A stretch of DNA of 64,000 nucleotides from Burkholderia latens (GTDB lineage Bacteria > Pseudomonadota > Gammaproteobacteria > Burkholderiales > Burkholderiaceae): NCBI RefSeq assembly GCF_001718795.1, contig NZ_CP013438.1:1116001-1180000 (forward strand), written 5' to 3'. The notes beneath the pieces are model-generated. The model did not search any database and was not told the DNA's origin. It was given only the letters and a program-made list of their open reading frames with translations. The position numbers and the translations under genes are program-made. This document shows positions 25,592 through 33,712 of the stretch, in pieces; positions within the stretch are counted from its first letter, which is position 1; each line of letters opens with the position of its first letter.

Positions 25592-27889
25592 TCACGCATC
25601 CGCGCCGACTGCGTGAAACAGTTCCTCCTCCTGCGCGCAATGCAGGCGGACGATCGCCTCCAGCCCGTACAGCAGGCGTTGTATCGCCTGCACCTGCATG
25701 GCGTTCGTTCCGTCGCGCGGCAGGTCGGCGACCATCTGCCTGAGCGATCGGACCATCTTGAAGATCTCCCGGTGGGCACCGCTCATCGCCGCTAGCGGAT
25801 CCTCGCCGCCGAGCAGCGGCGCAAGGCGCGCGTAGACGTCGCGGTCGTCGGCGCGCTCGTGCGGCAGCAGCCGTTGGTCCAGCGCGTCGACGACGTCGAC
25901 AAGCTCGCGGACGATGACGGCCGCCGATAGTTGCGGCAGGCGATCCGCGAGGTCCGTGATTCGATCCAGCAACGGCGACAATGCCGTGTGCTCGCGCTTG
26001 AGCTGCTCGACGTCGGCATCGGTCAGCCGTGCCTGCGTCGGCCCCGAACGCGCGAGCAGAACGCGTAACGCGTTGACGATGACGACGACGTCGATGACTT
26101 CCTGAATCACCGCACCGGCAATCGGCTGCAGCCATCCCGCCGCTGCGATCGCCATCGCGACGACCGACAGCGACATGCCGATCAGCACGCTCTCGAGCGC
26201 GATCCGGCGCGACCGACGCGCGATGCGCATCGCATCCACGAGTCGATCCAGCCGATCCACCAGCAAGACGACGTCGGCTGCCTCGGATGACGCGGCCGCG
26301 CCCCGCGCACCCATCGCAATGCCCACGTCGGCCGCTGCCAGCGCCGGTGCGTCGTTCACGCCGTCGCCGACCATCATCGTCACGCCGTCCTTGCGCGCCG
26401 CCTGGATCGCCACAAGCTTGTCCCCCGGCGCCTGTTCGGCGCGCACGTCGGTGACACCAAGCAGTTCGCCGACGGCCTGGGCAATGTCGCGCCGGTCGCC
26501 CGTCAGCATGACGAGGCGCTCGATGCCTTCGCGCTTGAGCAGCCGCAACGCCCGCGGCGTGTCGAGCCGCACCTGGTCGGCCAGTTGAATCGCACCGACC
26601 ATGGCGCCGTCGACGCCGACGAATACGGCCGCGCCGCCCTCGCCGCCGACCCGCTTCAGGAATGCTTCGCTCCAGGGGGCAACCGTCGAGCGCGCACGGA
26701 CGTACTCGAACTGCCCGATCGCGACGCTCAGGTTACCGACCCGGCCGGTCACGCCCTCGCCCGCCGTTTCCACGACGTCCGTTGGCGGCGACAAGTCGAT
26801 CCGGCGCTCTCGCGCCGCGACCGTCAGCGCATCCGAAATGACATGGCCCGACGCCTGGGCCAGCGACGCCGCGACGCGCAGCACGTCGTCGGTGCCGGCA
26901 CCCACGCCGCCTTCGATCGCAACGATGCGCGCGCGCCCGCCCGTCAGCGTCCCGGTCTTGTCGAAGAACAGGATCGTCGCTTGTGCGAGCCGCTCGAGCG
27001 CGCCCCCGCCTTTGACGAGGATCCCGCGCTTCGAACAACGCGACAGGCCCGACACGATGGCGACCGGCACGGCGAGGATCAACGGACAAGGCGTCGCGAC
27101 GACGAGCACGGCGAGCGCGCGCGTGACATCGCCGGTCAGCAGCCAAGCGACGCCGGCGACGAGCAGCGATGCGAGCACGAAGAAGGCGGCATAGCGATCC
27201 GCGAGACGTGCGGACGGACCGCGCTCGTGTCGTGCGCGTTCGACCATGCGGACGATGCCCGCGAACGTGCTGTCGCCTGCCGTGGTGCGGGCGACCATTT
27301 CGAATGGCGCGCCGGCATTGACCACGCCGCTGCATGCGTTTTCCCCGGCGCGCCGCCGCTGGGTAGCCGACTCGCCCGTCAACATGGATTCGTCCAGTTC
27401 CGCGTCGCCGGTCAACGTGCCGTCCACGGGCGCGCATTCGCCGCTGCGCACGAGCAGCCGGTCGCCCGGGACGATGGCTTCCGGCGCGACGGCTCGCCAT
27501 TCGCCATTCTCGAACCGGGTGGCCTGCCGCGGGGCTCGTTCGAGCAGCGCGGTCATCTCGCGTTGCGCGCGGTCTTGTGCATAGCGCTCCAGGGTCCGGC
27601 CGCTTGCAAGCATCAATGCGATGACCGCGGCAGTCAGCGTTTCGTCGAGCACGATCGCCAGGCCGATCGCGAGCCATGCAAGCACGTCGATGCCGGCCTG
27701 CCGTTTTGCCACCGCCTTTGCAAGCGACAACGTCAATGCCAGCAAGACCGGCACGGTTCCCAGCAGCCAGGCGAGCCGCGCGAATGAAGGCCGGCCGACC
27801 GCCAAGCACATGCCCCCGGCAGCGAGCGTGGAAGCAGCCAGGATCAGCAACCCAAGATCGATCGACCAGCGGATTCGGGACATGATCAT
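25592..27889 (-). CDS. P1B-type metal-transporting ATPase with C-terminal hemerythrin-like domain (P1B-5-like)
   Basis: 765 residues. ATPase core: TGES (actuator), membrane metal site TPCPL with Cys268, phosphorylated Asp310 in DKTGTLTGG, MLTGDRRD and GDGVNDAPAL. The membrane motif is TPCP rather than CPC, which marks the P1B-5 group (Fe/Ni-type exporters). Residues about 615-765 form an extra helical domain with spaced His and Glu (REHTALSPLL, LLPHERADD, AHREIFKMV, RLHCAQEEELFH), as in the di-iron hemerythrin tails of P1B-5 pumps. No N-terminal metal-binding domain is present. ATG at 27883 is an alternative start. An FNR-like box lies 90 bp upstream. Confidence 0.85.
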   Translation of the reverse strand: MIMSRIRWSIDLGLLILAASTLAAGGMCLAVGRPSFARLAWLLGTVPVLLALTLSLAKAVAKRQAGIDVLAWLAIGLAIVLDETLTAAVIALMLASGRTLERYAQDRAQREMTALLERAPRQATRFENGEWRAVAPEAIVPGDRLLVRSGECAPVDGTLTGDAELDESMLTGESATQRRRAGENACSGVVNAGAPFEMVARTTAGDSTFAGIVRMVERARHERGPSARLADRYAAFFVLASLLVAGVAWLLTGDVTRALAVLVVATPCPLILAVPVAIVSGLSRCSKRGILVKGGGALERLAQATILFFDKTGTLTGGRARIVAIEGGVGAGTDDVLRVAASLAQASGHVISDALTVAARERRIDLSPPTDVVETAGEGVTGRVGNLSVAIGQFEYVRARSTVAPWSEAFLKRVGGEGGAAVFVGVDGAMVGAIQLADQVRLDTPRALRLLKREGIERLVMLTGDRRDIAQAVGELLGVTDVRAEQAPGDKLVAIQAARKDGVTMMVGDGVNDAPALAAADVGIAMGARGAAASSEAADVVLLVDRLDRLVDAMRIARRSRRIALESVLIGMSLSVVAMAIAAAGWLQPIAGAVIQEVIDVVVIVNALRVLLARSGPTQARLTDADVEQLKREHTALSPLLDRITDLADRLPQLSAAVIVRELVDVVDALDQRLLPHERADDRDVYARLAPLLGGEDPLAAMSGAHREIFKMVRSLRQMVADLPRDGTNAMQVQAIQRLLYGLEAIVRLHCAQEEELFHAVGADA

Positions 27890-27978
27890 CGTTCCGATCG
27901 CCGCGCACGGCGGGCGCCGCGTGCGGTTCCGGTTGGGGACGGTGTGGCATCAGTCTAGGAAACGCCGCGGTTCGGCCC

Positions 27979-27992
27979 TTGACCTGCGTCAC
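27979..27992 (-). promoter_or_regulatory. FNR/ANR-like box upstream of the P1B ATPase gene
   Basis: TTGAC-ctgc-GTCAC has one departure from the palindrome. It is the nearer of two boxes to the leftward ATPase gene in this divergent gap. Confidence 0.6.
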
Positions 27993-28032
27993 GGCGAAGC
28001 GCGTCGCGCGAACGACCGGCACGGCGCGTTGC

Positions 28033-28046
28033 TTGACGTGTATCAA
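28033..28046 (+). promoter_or_regulatory. FNR/ANR box upstream of membrane protein gene
   Basis: TTGAC-gtgt-ATCAA lies about 70 bp before the GTG start at 28109, and is the nearer box to that rightward gene. Confidence 0.75.
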
Positions 28047-28108
28047 GCGGCCGGCGCCTTTCGTCAGCACAATCGAAGCGTGACGCCCGATGACGTGGAG
28101 CCGATATC

Positions 28109-28726
28109 GTGCTGACGCTGGCCCTGCTCTTTTTGCTGATTCTCCTCCTGAATCTCATCCCGGCGTTTGCGCCGCCCACGTGGATGGCGATGTCGTGGGT
28201 CGGGTTCAACCTGCCCGACGGCAATCCGCTGGTCTTTGCCGTCGTGGCGGCCGGCGCGGCGACGACCGGCCGCGTCATTCTGGCGACCTTCGCGAGATCG
28301 CTCTTGCGCTCCCGCTGGATACGGGACTCGGACCGCGAGAACATCGACGTCGCCACGCGGTGGCTGCGCAAGCACCGTACGCTCACCGCCGGCGCGTTTT
28401 TCTTCTATGCGTTGAGCCCGCTGCCGTCGAACTATCTGTTCATCGCATACGGATTGTCCGGATTGCCGCTCAGGATCATCGCCGCGGCGTTCTTCGTCGG
28501 TCGCGTCACGACCTATGCGATTTGGGCACATGTCGGCCGCTTCGCGTCGACCCGGCTGGACGTGGAATCCGGGCTGGAAGGCTCCTACCTCGGCGGATAC
28601 TTCATCGTCACGCAACTGGTGCTGCTCGGCGTCGTATTCGCGTTGATGAAGCTCGACTGGCGCGCGCTCCTCGACGAGCGCCGGCTGACGTTCAGGCGCG
28701 GCCATCCTCCGCGCGGCGCCGAATGA
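28109..28726 (+). CDS. Small multi-pass inner membrane protein, unknown function
   Basis: 205 residues starting with GTG, with about five membrane segments (2-18, 39-60, 88-112, 119-137, 157-178). I do not recognise a family. The loop NLPDGNPLVFA and the segment FFFYALSPLPSNYLFIAYGLSG loosely recall VTT/DedA-type membrane proteins, but this is not firm. It is divergent from the P1B ATPase and has its own FNR box, so it belongs to the low-oxygen set. The 262 bp after it hold no convincing gene. Confidence 0.7.
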   Translation: MLTLALLFLLILLLNLIPAFAPPTWMAMSWVGFNLPDGNPLVFAVVAAGAATTGRVILATFARSLLRSRWIRDSDRENIDVATRWLRKHRTLTAGAFFFYALSPLPSNYLFIAYGLSGLPLRIIAAAFFVGRVTTYAIWAHVGRFASTRLDVESGLEGSYLGGYFIVTQLVLLGVVFALMKLDWRALLDERRLTFRRGHPPRGAE

Positions 28727-28988
28727 CGCCCGCATGCGCGCCGCGGCGCCTGCCGGCCATGCATCCCGGGCGTGACTTCGGCGATGCGCTCCCGCCTGCG
28801 CAGATCGACGTGGGTCGTCACGTTCGGCACGCGGCGATGCCGCATCACACGCGCGCGCGCATCGACGGCGATATCGTGCCCTTGTGCGACGGTTGGATCG
28901 GCGTCGATGTCGAGATGCGCGTCGACGAGGATCGGGTCGCCGGTGCCACGAGCACGATGCGCACGATCGAGCGCGCTGCCGGCGGCTG

Positions 28989-29726
28989 TCAGTCGTCGTC
29001 TCGGGCAACGCCGGCGGCACGACGGCCCGTGTCCGTCGCGACAGCCGGGTCCGCTTGAGCAGGCTGCGGTGCTGCCTGCCATTGCGTCCACCACCAGCCG
29101 ATCACCGCTGCCGCCATCACGATGGCGATCCCCCACCACGCTCGCCGGATGCCGTCGACCGGCGCACCGCGCTTGTAGCCGGTCACCATCGCGCCGGCCA
29201 GATTCTCGCGATGCAAGAAGCTGCTGACGACAACGGCAGCGACATGGACGACGACGAGCGCGAGCATGGCGCTCGCCGCGCCCTCATGAAGATCGCCGAA
29301 GGAATCGCCGTTTCCGGTGTAGGCCATCCAGCCGGTCATTCCGGTGACGACCGTCATCGCCAGCATGGCGACGATCGCCACCGCGCCGGCCGGGTTGTGG
29401 CCGACGTGACGTTCGGGCCGGGCATTCGCCACGCTCAGAACGTAGCGGAACACGGCAGCCGGCGAACGCACGAACGACGAGAACCGTGCATGACGCGTGC
29501 CGGCCACGCCCCATACGAGGCGAAACGCGACGAGCGCCAGCATCGTGTAGCCGAATGCGACGTGCATCAGTCGCCATCGCTCGCTGTCGGCGGTCAGCCA
29601 CGCACCGGCGAACGCAATGGCGGTCAGCCAGTGGAATGCGCGCACCGGCGCGTCCCAGACCAATATGCGCGCGGACTGCGGGCGCGCCGGTTCACCGTGT
29701 GCTCGGGATGCGGACGAATCGTTCAT
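28989..29726 (-). CDS. Membrane cytochrome b (b561/NiFe-hydrogenase type) of the SHP operon
   Basis: 245 residues from ATG 29726 (AAAGGAAA 6 bp upstream). Four membrane helices carry haem histidines, including VWDAPVRAFHWLTA near the N-terminus, MHVAFGYTML, and VVVHVAAVVVSSFLHRENLAGAM. This family (Ni,Fe-hydrogenase I cytochrome b-like) transfers electrons from quinol to periplasmic c-type haem proteins. Its start overlaps the DHC gene by 35 bp. Together with DHC and SHP it forms a conserved three-gene unit known from Rhodobacter and Shewanella. Confidence 0.88.
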   Translation of the reverse strand: MNDSSASRAHGEPARPQSARILVWDAPVRAFHWLTAIAFAGAWLTADSERWRLMHVAFGYTMLALVAFRLVWGVAGTRHARFSSFVRSPAAVFRYVLSVANARPERHVGHNPAGAVAIVAMLAMTVVTGMTGWMAYTGNGDSFGDLHEGAASAMLALVVVHVAAVVVSSFLHRENLAGAMVTGYKRGAPVDGIRRAWWGIAIVMAAAVIGWWWTQWQAAPQPAQADPAVATDTGRRAAGVARDDD

Positions 29727-30213
29727 CGAAATTTCCTTTGTCGGCTTGCGCATGACATGCGGCGCAATTCGACGGCCGCTTCACCGCGGGGCTGCGCCAC
29801 ACGGACGCAGGAACCTCGTCATGCGTGGCGACGAACCATGCCGACCGCGTGATCCTGTCTTCCGGCGGCCGGCGCGCCGCGGCGCCCGTCGCCGCGTGTG
29901 ACGTCAGCCACGTTTCCAGTTGCCCGAGCGTCGTCGGGTCCAGCGTCGCATCGGCGCCGAAATGACGGTCGAGACCGTTCAGGATGCGCCGCCACGACTC
30001 GGCCGGGAGCGCCCCGGGCGGATAGGCGACATGGCAGGTCGCGCACTCCTGCCGGTACTTCGGCAGCAACGGAGTCGCGACGCCGCGCATTTCGTCTTCC
30101 GCCCGCGCCATGCACGGCACCAGCGACATCAGCAGCATCGCGAGCATGCTTGGTCGTACATGCTGCCGCGCGGCGAGCCCGAGGGAAGATGTTGCCGGTT
30201 CGATGTCGTTCAT
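29692..30213 (-). CDS. Di-haem cytochrome c (DHC) of the SHP operon
   Basis: 173 residues with a signal peptide (to about 38, MLLMSLVPCMARA) and two haem sites, CATCH at 57-61 and CAACH at 150-154. The spacing and the KYRQECATCHVAYPPGALP segment match di-haem cytochrome c partners of sphaeroides haem protein. It would carry electrons from the membrane cytochrome b to SHP in the periplasm. It starts 12 bp after the SHP gene and overlaps the cytochrome b gene. Confidence 0.9.
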   Translation of the reverse strand: MNDIEPATSSLGLAARQHVRPSMLAMLLMSLVPCMARAEDEMRGVATPLLPKYRQECATCHVAYPPGALPAESWRRILNGLDRHFGADATLDPTTLGQLETWLTSHAATGAAARRPPEDRITRSAWFVATHDEVPASVWRSPAVKRPSNCAACHAQADKGNFDERFVRIPSTR

Positions 30214-30225
30214 GATCGTTCGCCG

Positions 30226-30642
30226 TCAGGGTTTCAGACTCATGAGCCAGCTCAGCACGTCGGCCTTCTCGGCCGCCGAGCATTCGCGTCCGACGACGTC
30301 CTTGCAGTTCCTGTGGAACCACTTTTCCGTCTTGGCGCCGTCCGTGAACCGGGCCGGGTTGAAACCGGGCGCGAGCGGCTCGATGCCCTTGCCGGTAACG
30401 ACATGTCTGCCTGCGCCGGTCGGCGTGCCGCCATGGCAGGTCGCACAGCTCCAGTCGCGCCCATGCCGGGACGTGAAGAACTGCTGACCGCGCGACGGCA
30501 CGGCATCCACGCCTGACTGTGCCGTGTAGCCGGCCAGCAACTGCGCCGGCGTTTCGGCTCCGGCGCCTGTGCTGGCGGCAACGCACACGGCGGCCCCCAG
30601 GCAGGCCCGGCAAAGCATGCGAACCGGGTCGGATATGCGCAT
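30226..30642 (-). CDS. shp: Sphaeroides haem protein (SHP)-like mono-haem cytochrome c (DUF1924)
   Basis: 138 residues from ATG 30642 (AGGAG 8 bp upstream; an upstream in-frame start at 30669 is less likely). Signal peptide to about residue 29; haem site CATCH at 66-70. FHRNCKDVVGREC supplies Asn112, at the place of the unusual asparagine haem ligand of SHP, with Cys113 and Cys121 as the probable disulfide. SHP binds O2 or NO at the haem and may act as a terminal oxidase or reductase. First gene of shp-dhc-cytb. Confidence 0.88.
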   Translation of the reverse strand: MRISDPVRMLCRACLGAAVCVAASTGAGAETPAQLLAGYTAQSGVDAVPSRGQQFFTSRHGRDWSCATCHGGTPTGAGRHVVTGKGIEPLAPGFNPARFTDGAKTEKWFHRNCKDVVGRECSAAEKADVLSWLMSLKP

Positions 30643-30684
30643 CGTGGTTCTCCTGAGCGATGCGTTCATCTTCGTGCGAATTCC

Positions 30685-30699
30685 TTATCGGATTCTTAA
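30685..30699 (-). promoter_or_regulatory. Predicted binding site of the QseB-like regulator (copy 2)
   Basis: TTATCGGATTCTTAA differs at one position from the minus-strand word next to the regulator gene (23369-23383). It lies 43 bp upstream of the SHP start. Confidence 0.65.
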
Positions 30700-30808
30700 C
30701 GCACTGATGCCGGACCGCATCGCGAGTGCGATGCCGGCGGCCGGTCCGGGAGTTGCACCGGGTTCGACCGCTGTTGCTGCGAGCATTCCGCCAGCCGGTC
30801 ATTCCACA

Positions 30809-30822
30809 TTCACGCAAGTCAA
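30809..30822 (-). promoter_or_regulatory. FNR/ANR-like box upstream of the SHP operon
   Basis: TTCAC-gcaa-GTCAA has one good half-site and one with a single change. It lies 167 bp before the SHP start, far for a class II site. Confidence 0.45.
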
Positions 30823-31042
30823 GACCTCGACATCCGGCGTTTGAATCGATACGCGTATGGGACTGGATGTCGAATCCGCCGGACCGGCCAAGCGCACGAC
30901 AACGACAGCAGAAGCAGGCGGGCGATCACGCGCAAAGGCCATGGCAACCTGGTGGAACGTTTGCCGCATTTTTGCCATCGCGGCGTGCATGCCGCCGAGC
31001 CAGATCAGCGATCGCTCGCACGCGGGCGAGATCGCGCACGGC

Positions 31043-31990
31043 TCAGGCTGTCCGCGGGTTTGCCTGCGCAACCAGTTCGGCGTGAATTCGCTCGACGTCG
31101 TCGCGCGTGCACAGCGCCGTCCCGGGACGTTCGACCGATGCCGCCGACGCCGCCAGCGCATAGCGGCATGCATCGTCGAACGGCACGCCGCGCGCGAGCG
31201 CCCAGACCATGCCGCCGACGAAACTGTCGCCGGCGCCGACCGTGCTGCACACCGTTGCAGGCCTGCCGGGCAGGCGCAGCGCCCGATCGCGCGTGACGAC
31301 CCATGCGCCGCGCGCGCCGAGCGTCAACGCGACGATGTCGGCCTGGCCGCGCGCGACGAGCTCGCCGGCCTTCCGGCATGCCGACGTCTCGTCGAGCGGT
31401 TCGCCGGCCAGCGCGCTCAGCTCGCCGAGACTCGGCTTCACGAGATAAACCCCCGCTTCGAGCGCCGCGTGCAGCGCCCGGCCCGCAGCATCGACGACCA
31501 CCCGGCTGCCGCGCGACTTCGCCGTCCGCGCGAGCGTCGCGTAGAGATCGTCGGGCGCGCCGGGCGGCAGGCTGCCACTCAACACCAGATAGCGCGGCGG
31601 CGGCTGCAACGCGTCGATGCGCGCCGCGCAGTCGCGCCACTCGGCCTGCGTGACGAGCGGCCCCGGCATCAGGAAGCGGTATTCGCGCGCTGTCGAGGTT
31701 TCCGTCACGCAGACGTTTTCACGGGTCTCGCCGGCGATCCCGATACGCAGCGCGGGCAGGCGCTCGGCTTCGAGCAGGCGGGCCAATACGTCGCCGGTCG
31801 GCCCGCCGGCCAGGTACAGCGCGACGCAGTCTCCGCCGAGCCGGCAAATGGTGCGGGCAACGTTGATCCCGCCGCCGCCCGGGTCGCGCCGCGGCCGCGC
31901 GCAGCGCAGCTTGTGCGTGTCGACGATGTGCTCGACGGACGTCGCGACATCGACGGCCGGATTCAAGGTGACGGTAACGATGTCGGTCAT
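31043..31990 (-). CDS. pfkB: 6-phosphofructokinase II (PfkB family)
   Basis: 315 residues of the ribokinase/PfkB fold, with the N-terminal GGGGINVARTICRLGG substrate motif and the C-terminal STVGAGDSFVGGMV anion hole with its catalytic Asp. LSGSLPPGAP and LVKPSLGEL are also family marks. It would phosphorylate fructose-6-phosphate or a related sugar phosphate with ATP, raising glycolytic flow. Burkholderia generally lacks the PfkA form, so this low-oxygen enzyme could open glycolysis; that is inference. An FNR box lies 129 bp upstream. It resembles PfkB of the mycobacterial dormancy regulon. Confidence 0.88.
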   Translation of the reverse strand: MTDIVTVTLNPAVDVATSVEHIVDTHKLRCARPRRDPGGGGINVARTICRLGGDCVALYLAGGPTGDVLARLLEAERLPALRIGIAGETRENVCVTETSTAREYRFLMPGPLVTQAEWRDCAARIDALQPPPRYLVLSGSLPPGAPDDLYATLARTAKSRGSRVVVDAAGRALHAALEAGVYLVKPSLGELSALAGEPLDETSACRKAGELVARGQADIVALTLGARGAWVVTRDRALRLPGRPATVCSTVGAGDSFVGGMVWALARGVPFDDACRYALAASAASVERPGTALCTRDDVERIHAELVAQANPRTA

Positions 31991-32411
31991 GATGGATGGC
32001 TTGCGGTCGACGGCATGCGCGCCCTGCCGGCTCGTGCGACGCCCGGCGGCGCGGCGAATCCCGACAGCCGACGGATGCCGGACGTGGTTCCACGTTACAT
32101 TCGATGCCGGCCGCCGCGTTGACCGCGGTCAAGCCGGGCCGCGAAGGCGCGCCGTGGCGCTCGACCACCGACGCGTCCGGCCAAACTCATGCAATGAAGC
32201 ATTCGTCGTCGCCGAGCCTCGCCATGGACGGGCAGCCGCTCTGCACGACCGTGTTCGCCGAACGCCATGCGCAGCCGCGCGAAACATCATGCGCGGCCGT
32301 ATTCCCTTACGTCGCCCGCCCGCCGTCGCTCGCCGAACCGGTCGAGCTGCGCGTGCAGGTCGGGCGCGCGGCGTGCGCGACGCGCGCTCGACCAGAAGCC
32401 GGTCGCAACGG
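31991..32411. other. Intergenic gap between pfkB and BON gene
   Basis: 421 bp without a supported gene on either strand. The only signal recognised is the FNR box at 32119-32132. Both neighbours are on the minus strand. Confidence 0.6.
32119..32132 (-). promoter_or_regulatory. FNR/ANR box upstream of pfkB
   Basis: TTGAC-cgcg-GTCAA is a perfect palindrome, 129 bp before the pfkB start. Confidence 0.75.
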
Positions 32412-33059
32412 TCAGGCGACGGTCAGCCGGTCGACGACTTCCCGAACGCCGCGCACCGATCCCGCCGGACCGCACGCGGCGCGCCGTTCGGCGAGCGACG
32501 CGACCGTACCGGTCAACGTGACGATGCCGTCGGCCGCTTCGATCGAAATTCCGGCGGATTCGCGCTGCGCGCGCCGCGCAAGCGCTTCGGCGATCCGGGT
32601 GCCGACGTCCGGCACGGTGTGGTCGGCACGCACGCGAATGCGGTTCGCCACGCCGACGACGCCGATCATCCGGCTGACCACCTTTTCCGCCGCGCGGCTC
32701 TGGAACGCGTGATCCACTTCGCCGTCGAGGGTCACACAACCGTGATCGACTTCGACGCTGATCTTGTGACCGCGCAATGCGTCCTGCCAGTTGAGCGCGA
32801 ACGTGATCGCGATCGCCAGCGCCTGGTCCGCGCACGCGTTTTCGGGTGGTGCGACGTTCATTTCGAGCACGAGCGCGCGTGCGTCGGCGACGTGCAGCGC
32901 CGTTTTCTGCGCCTCGAGCTTTTGGGCCCAGCTGTCGACGGTGCCGCGCAGCGTCACGATCCGGTCGTGGACCTCGACGTCGATCCGGCGCGCGTCGATC
33001 GCCGGATTCCAGAACAACGCCTGCTCGACATCCTGCTTGAGTGCTGCATCGGACTTCAT
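32412..33059 (-). CDS. Triple BON-domain protein
   Basis: 215 residues forming three BON domains (about 5-70, 75-145, 150-215), each with the GRVTL-like strand (DRIVTLRGTVDSW, GCVTLDGEVDHAF, GIVTLTGTVASL). BON domains usually bind phospholipid or peptidoglycan in periplasmic proteins such as OsmY, yet no signal peptide is present here. It is a paralogue of the gene at 59707-60357 (shared KQDV, PAIDA.RI.VEV.DRIVTL). FNR box 95 bp upstream. Likely a membrane- or envelope-stress protein of the low-oxygen set. Confidence 0.88.
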   Translation of the reverse strand: MKSDAALKQDVEQALFWNPAIDARRIDVEVHDRIVTLRGTVDSWAQKLEAQKTALHVADARALVLEMNVAPPENACADQALAIAITFALNWQDALRGHKISVEVDHGCVTLDGEVDHAFQSRAAEKVVSRMIGVVGVANRIRVRADHTVPDVGTRIAEALARRAQRESAGISIEAADGIVTLTGTVASLAERRAACGPAGSVRGVREVVDRLTVA

Positions 33060-33153
33060 GTCGGTCTCCCGTCGCTACGCGCGCCGATCGCGAAGGATGC
33101 GACCGCCGGCGCGCCGTGCCGGATTGAGCATCGCGCATGGCGCCAGCGGTGGC

Positions 33154-33167
33154 TTGACGCGGATCAA
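33154..33167 (-). promoter_or_regulatory. FNR/ANR box upstream of the BON gene
   Basis: TTGAC-gcgg-ATCAA, 95 bp before the leftward BON gene; a second box 56 bp away serves the rightward neighbour. Confidence 0.75.
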
Positions 33168-33222
33168 TCGTCTGCTGCGTGACTCCAATTGCACGCAGGC
33201 ATGCACATGCGTAATTCGTCTG

Positions 33223-33236
33223 TTGATGCAGATCAA
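33223..33236 (+). promoter_or_regulatory. FNR/ANR box upstream of small membrane protein gene 1
   Basis: TTGAT-gcag-ATCAA, a perfect consensus FNR box about 106 bp before the start at 33342. It and its flank (CGTCTGTTGAT) closely match the box before the paralogous gene at 40366. Confidence 0.8.
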
Positions 33237-33341
33237 CGGTGCTTCGCAGCGCGACTCGATCATGACGGCAGACGCTGCGAATGCCGTGGCAACGTAAACA
33301 TCGGGCACCGAGCCGGCAGCGCGCCCTCCCGGGAGATCGTC

Positions 33342-33530
33342 ATGAACCGAAAGCAGTTTCGTTACGCATTGGCGACGCTGAGCGTGTTCGTTGCGCTGGC
33401 GTCGCTCGCCGGCATCGTGCACGGCATGCTGTTCGACGAGCGGGTGTTCAGGTATTCGATCGGCACGTTGATCCTGAGCATCGTGTCGTTCGTCGTGCTG
33501 CTCAATCTCGCGCCGGGCGAGGGCCCGTAG
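33342..33530 (+). CDS. 62-residue two-helix membrane protein (paralogue 1)
   Basis: GGGAG 6 bp before the ATG. The product has two membrane segments (12-30 and 40-56) and a short N-terminus (MNRKQFRYALATLSVFVALASL). It aligns along its length with the gene at 40366-40554 (shared ATL-VF-ALASL-G-VH-ML and the second helix). The pair flank the ABC exporter operon. The family is not recognised; size and topology suggest a small accessory subunit of a membrane complex. Confidence 0.75.
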   Translation: MNRKQFRYALATLSVFVALASLAGIVHGMLFDERVFRYSIGTLILSIVSFVVLLNLAPGEGP

Positions 33531-33602
33531 ACGAAACATCGACTGCGCAATCCGCGCCGCGCGTGTCAAGCGAGGGTTCATTCGAAACGCATTCCCGCCG
33601 CA

Positions 33603-33616
33603 GTGACCCAGATCAA
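33603..33616 (+). promoter_or_regulatory. FNR/ANR-like box upstream of the exporter operon
   Basis: GTGAC-ccag-ATCAA has one half-site change. It lies 97 bp before the efflux operon start at 33713. Confidence 0.55.
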
Positions 33617-33712
33617 GGGAGCGCGCGGCAATCGTCGGATATAAGTGAACCCTGAGCGGCGTCGCCACGACGGCAGCGCCTTCCCGTATTCCCGTATCCG
33701 ATGAGGCATCCG

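Larger units (their letters stand above)
30643..31042. other. Regulatory gap between SHP operon and pfkB
   Basis: 400 bp without a supported gene. It holds the predicted QseB-like site (30685-30699) and an FNR-like box (30809-30822), both upstream of the leftward SHP operon. Nothing recognisable was seen in 30823-31042. Confidence 0.6.

Noticed and set aside
28736..29058. + strand ORF between membrane protein and cytochrome b genes
   Set aside because: It runs antisense into the cytochrome b 3' end, without a ribosome site or recognisable domain.
30799..31173. 124-codon minus ORF between shp and pfkB
   Set aside because: It overlaps the pfkB 3' end, has no ribosome site or domain, and ends in the FNR-like box.
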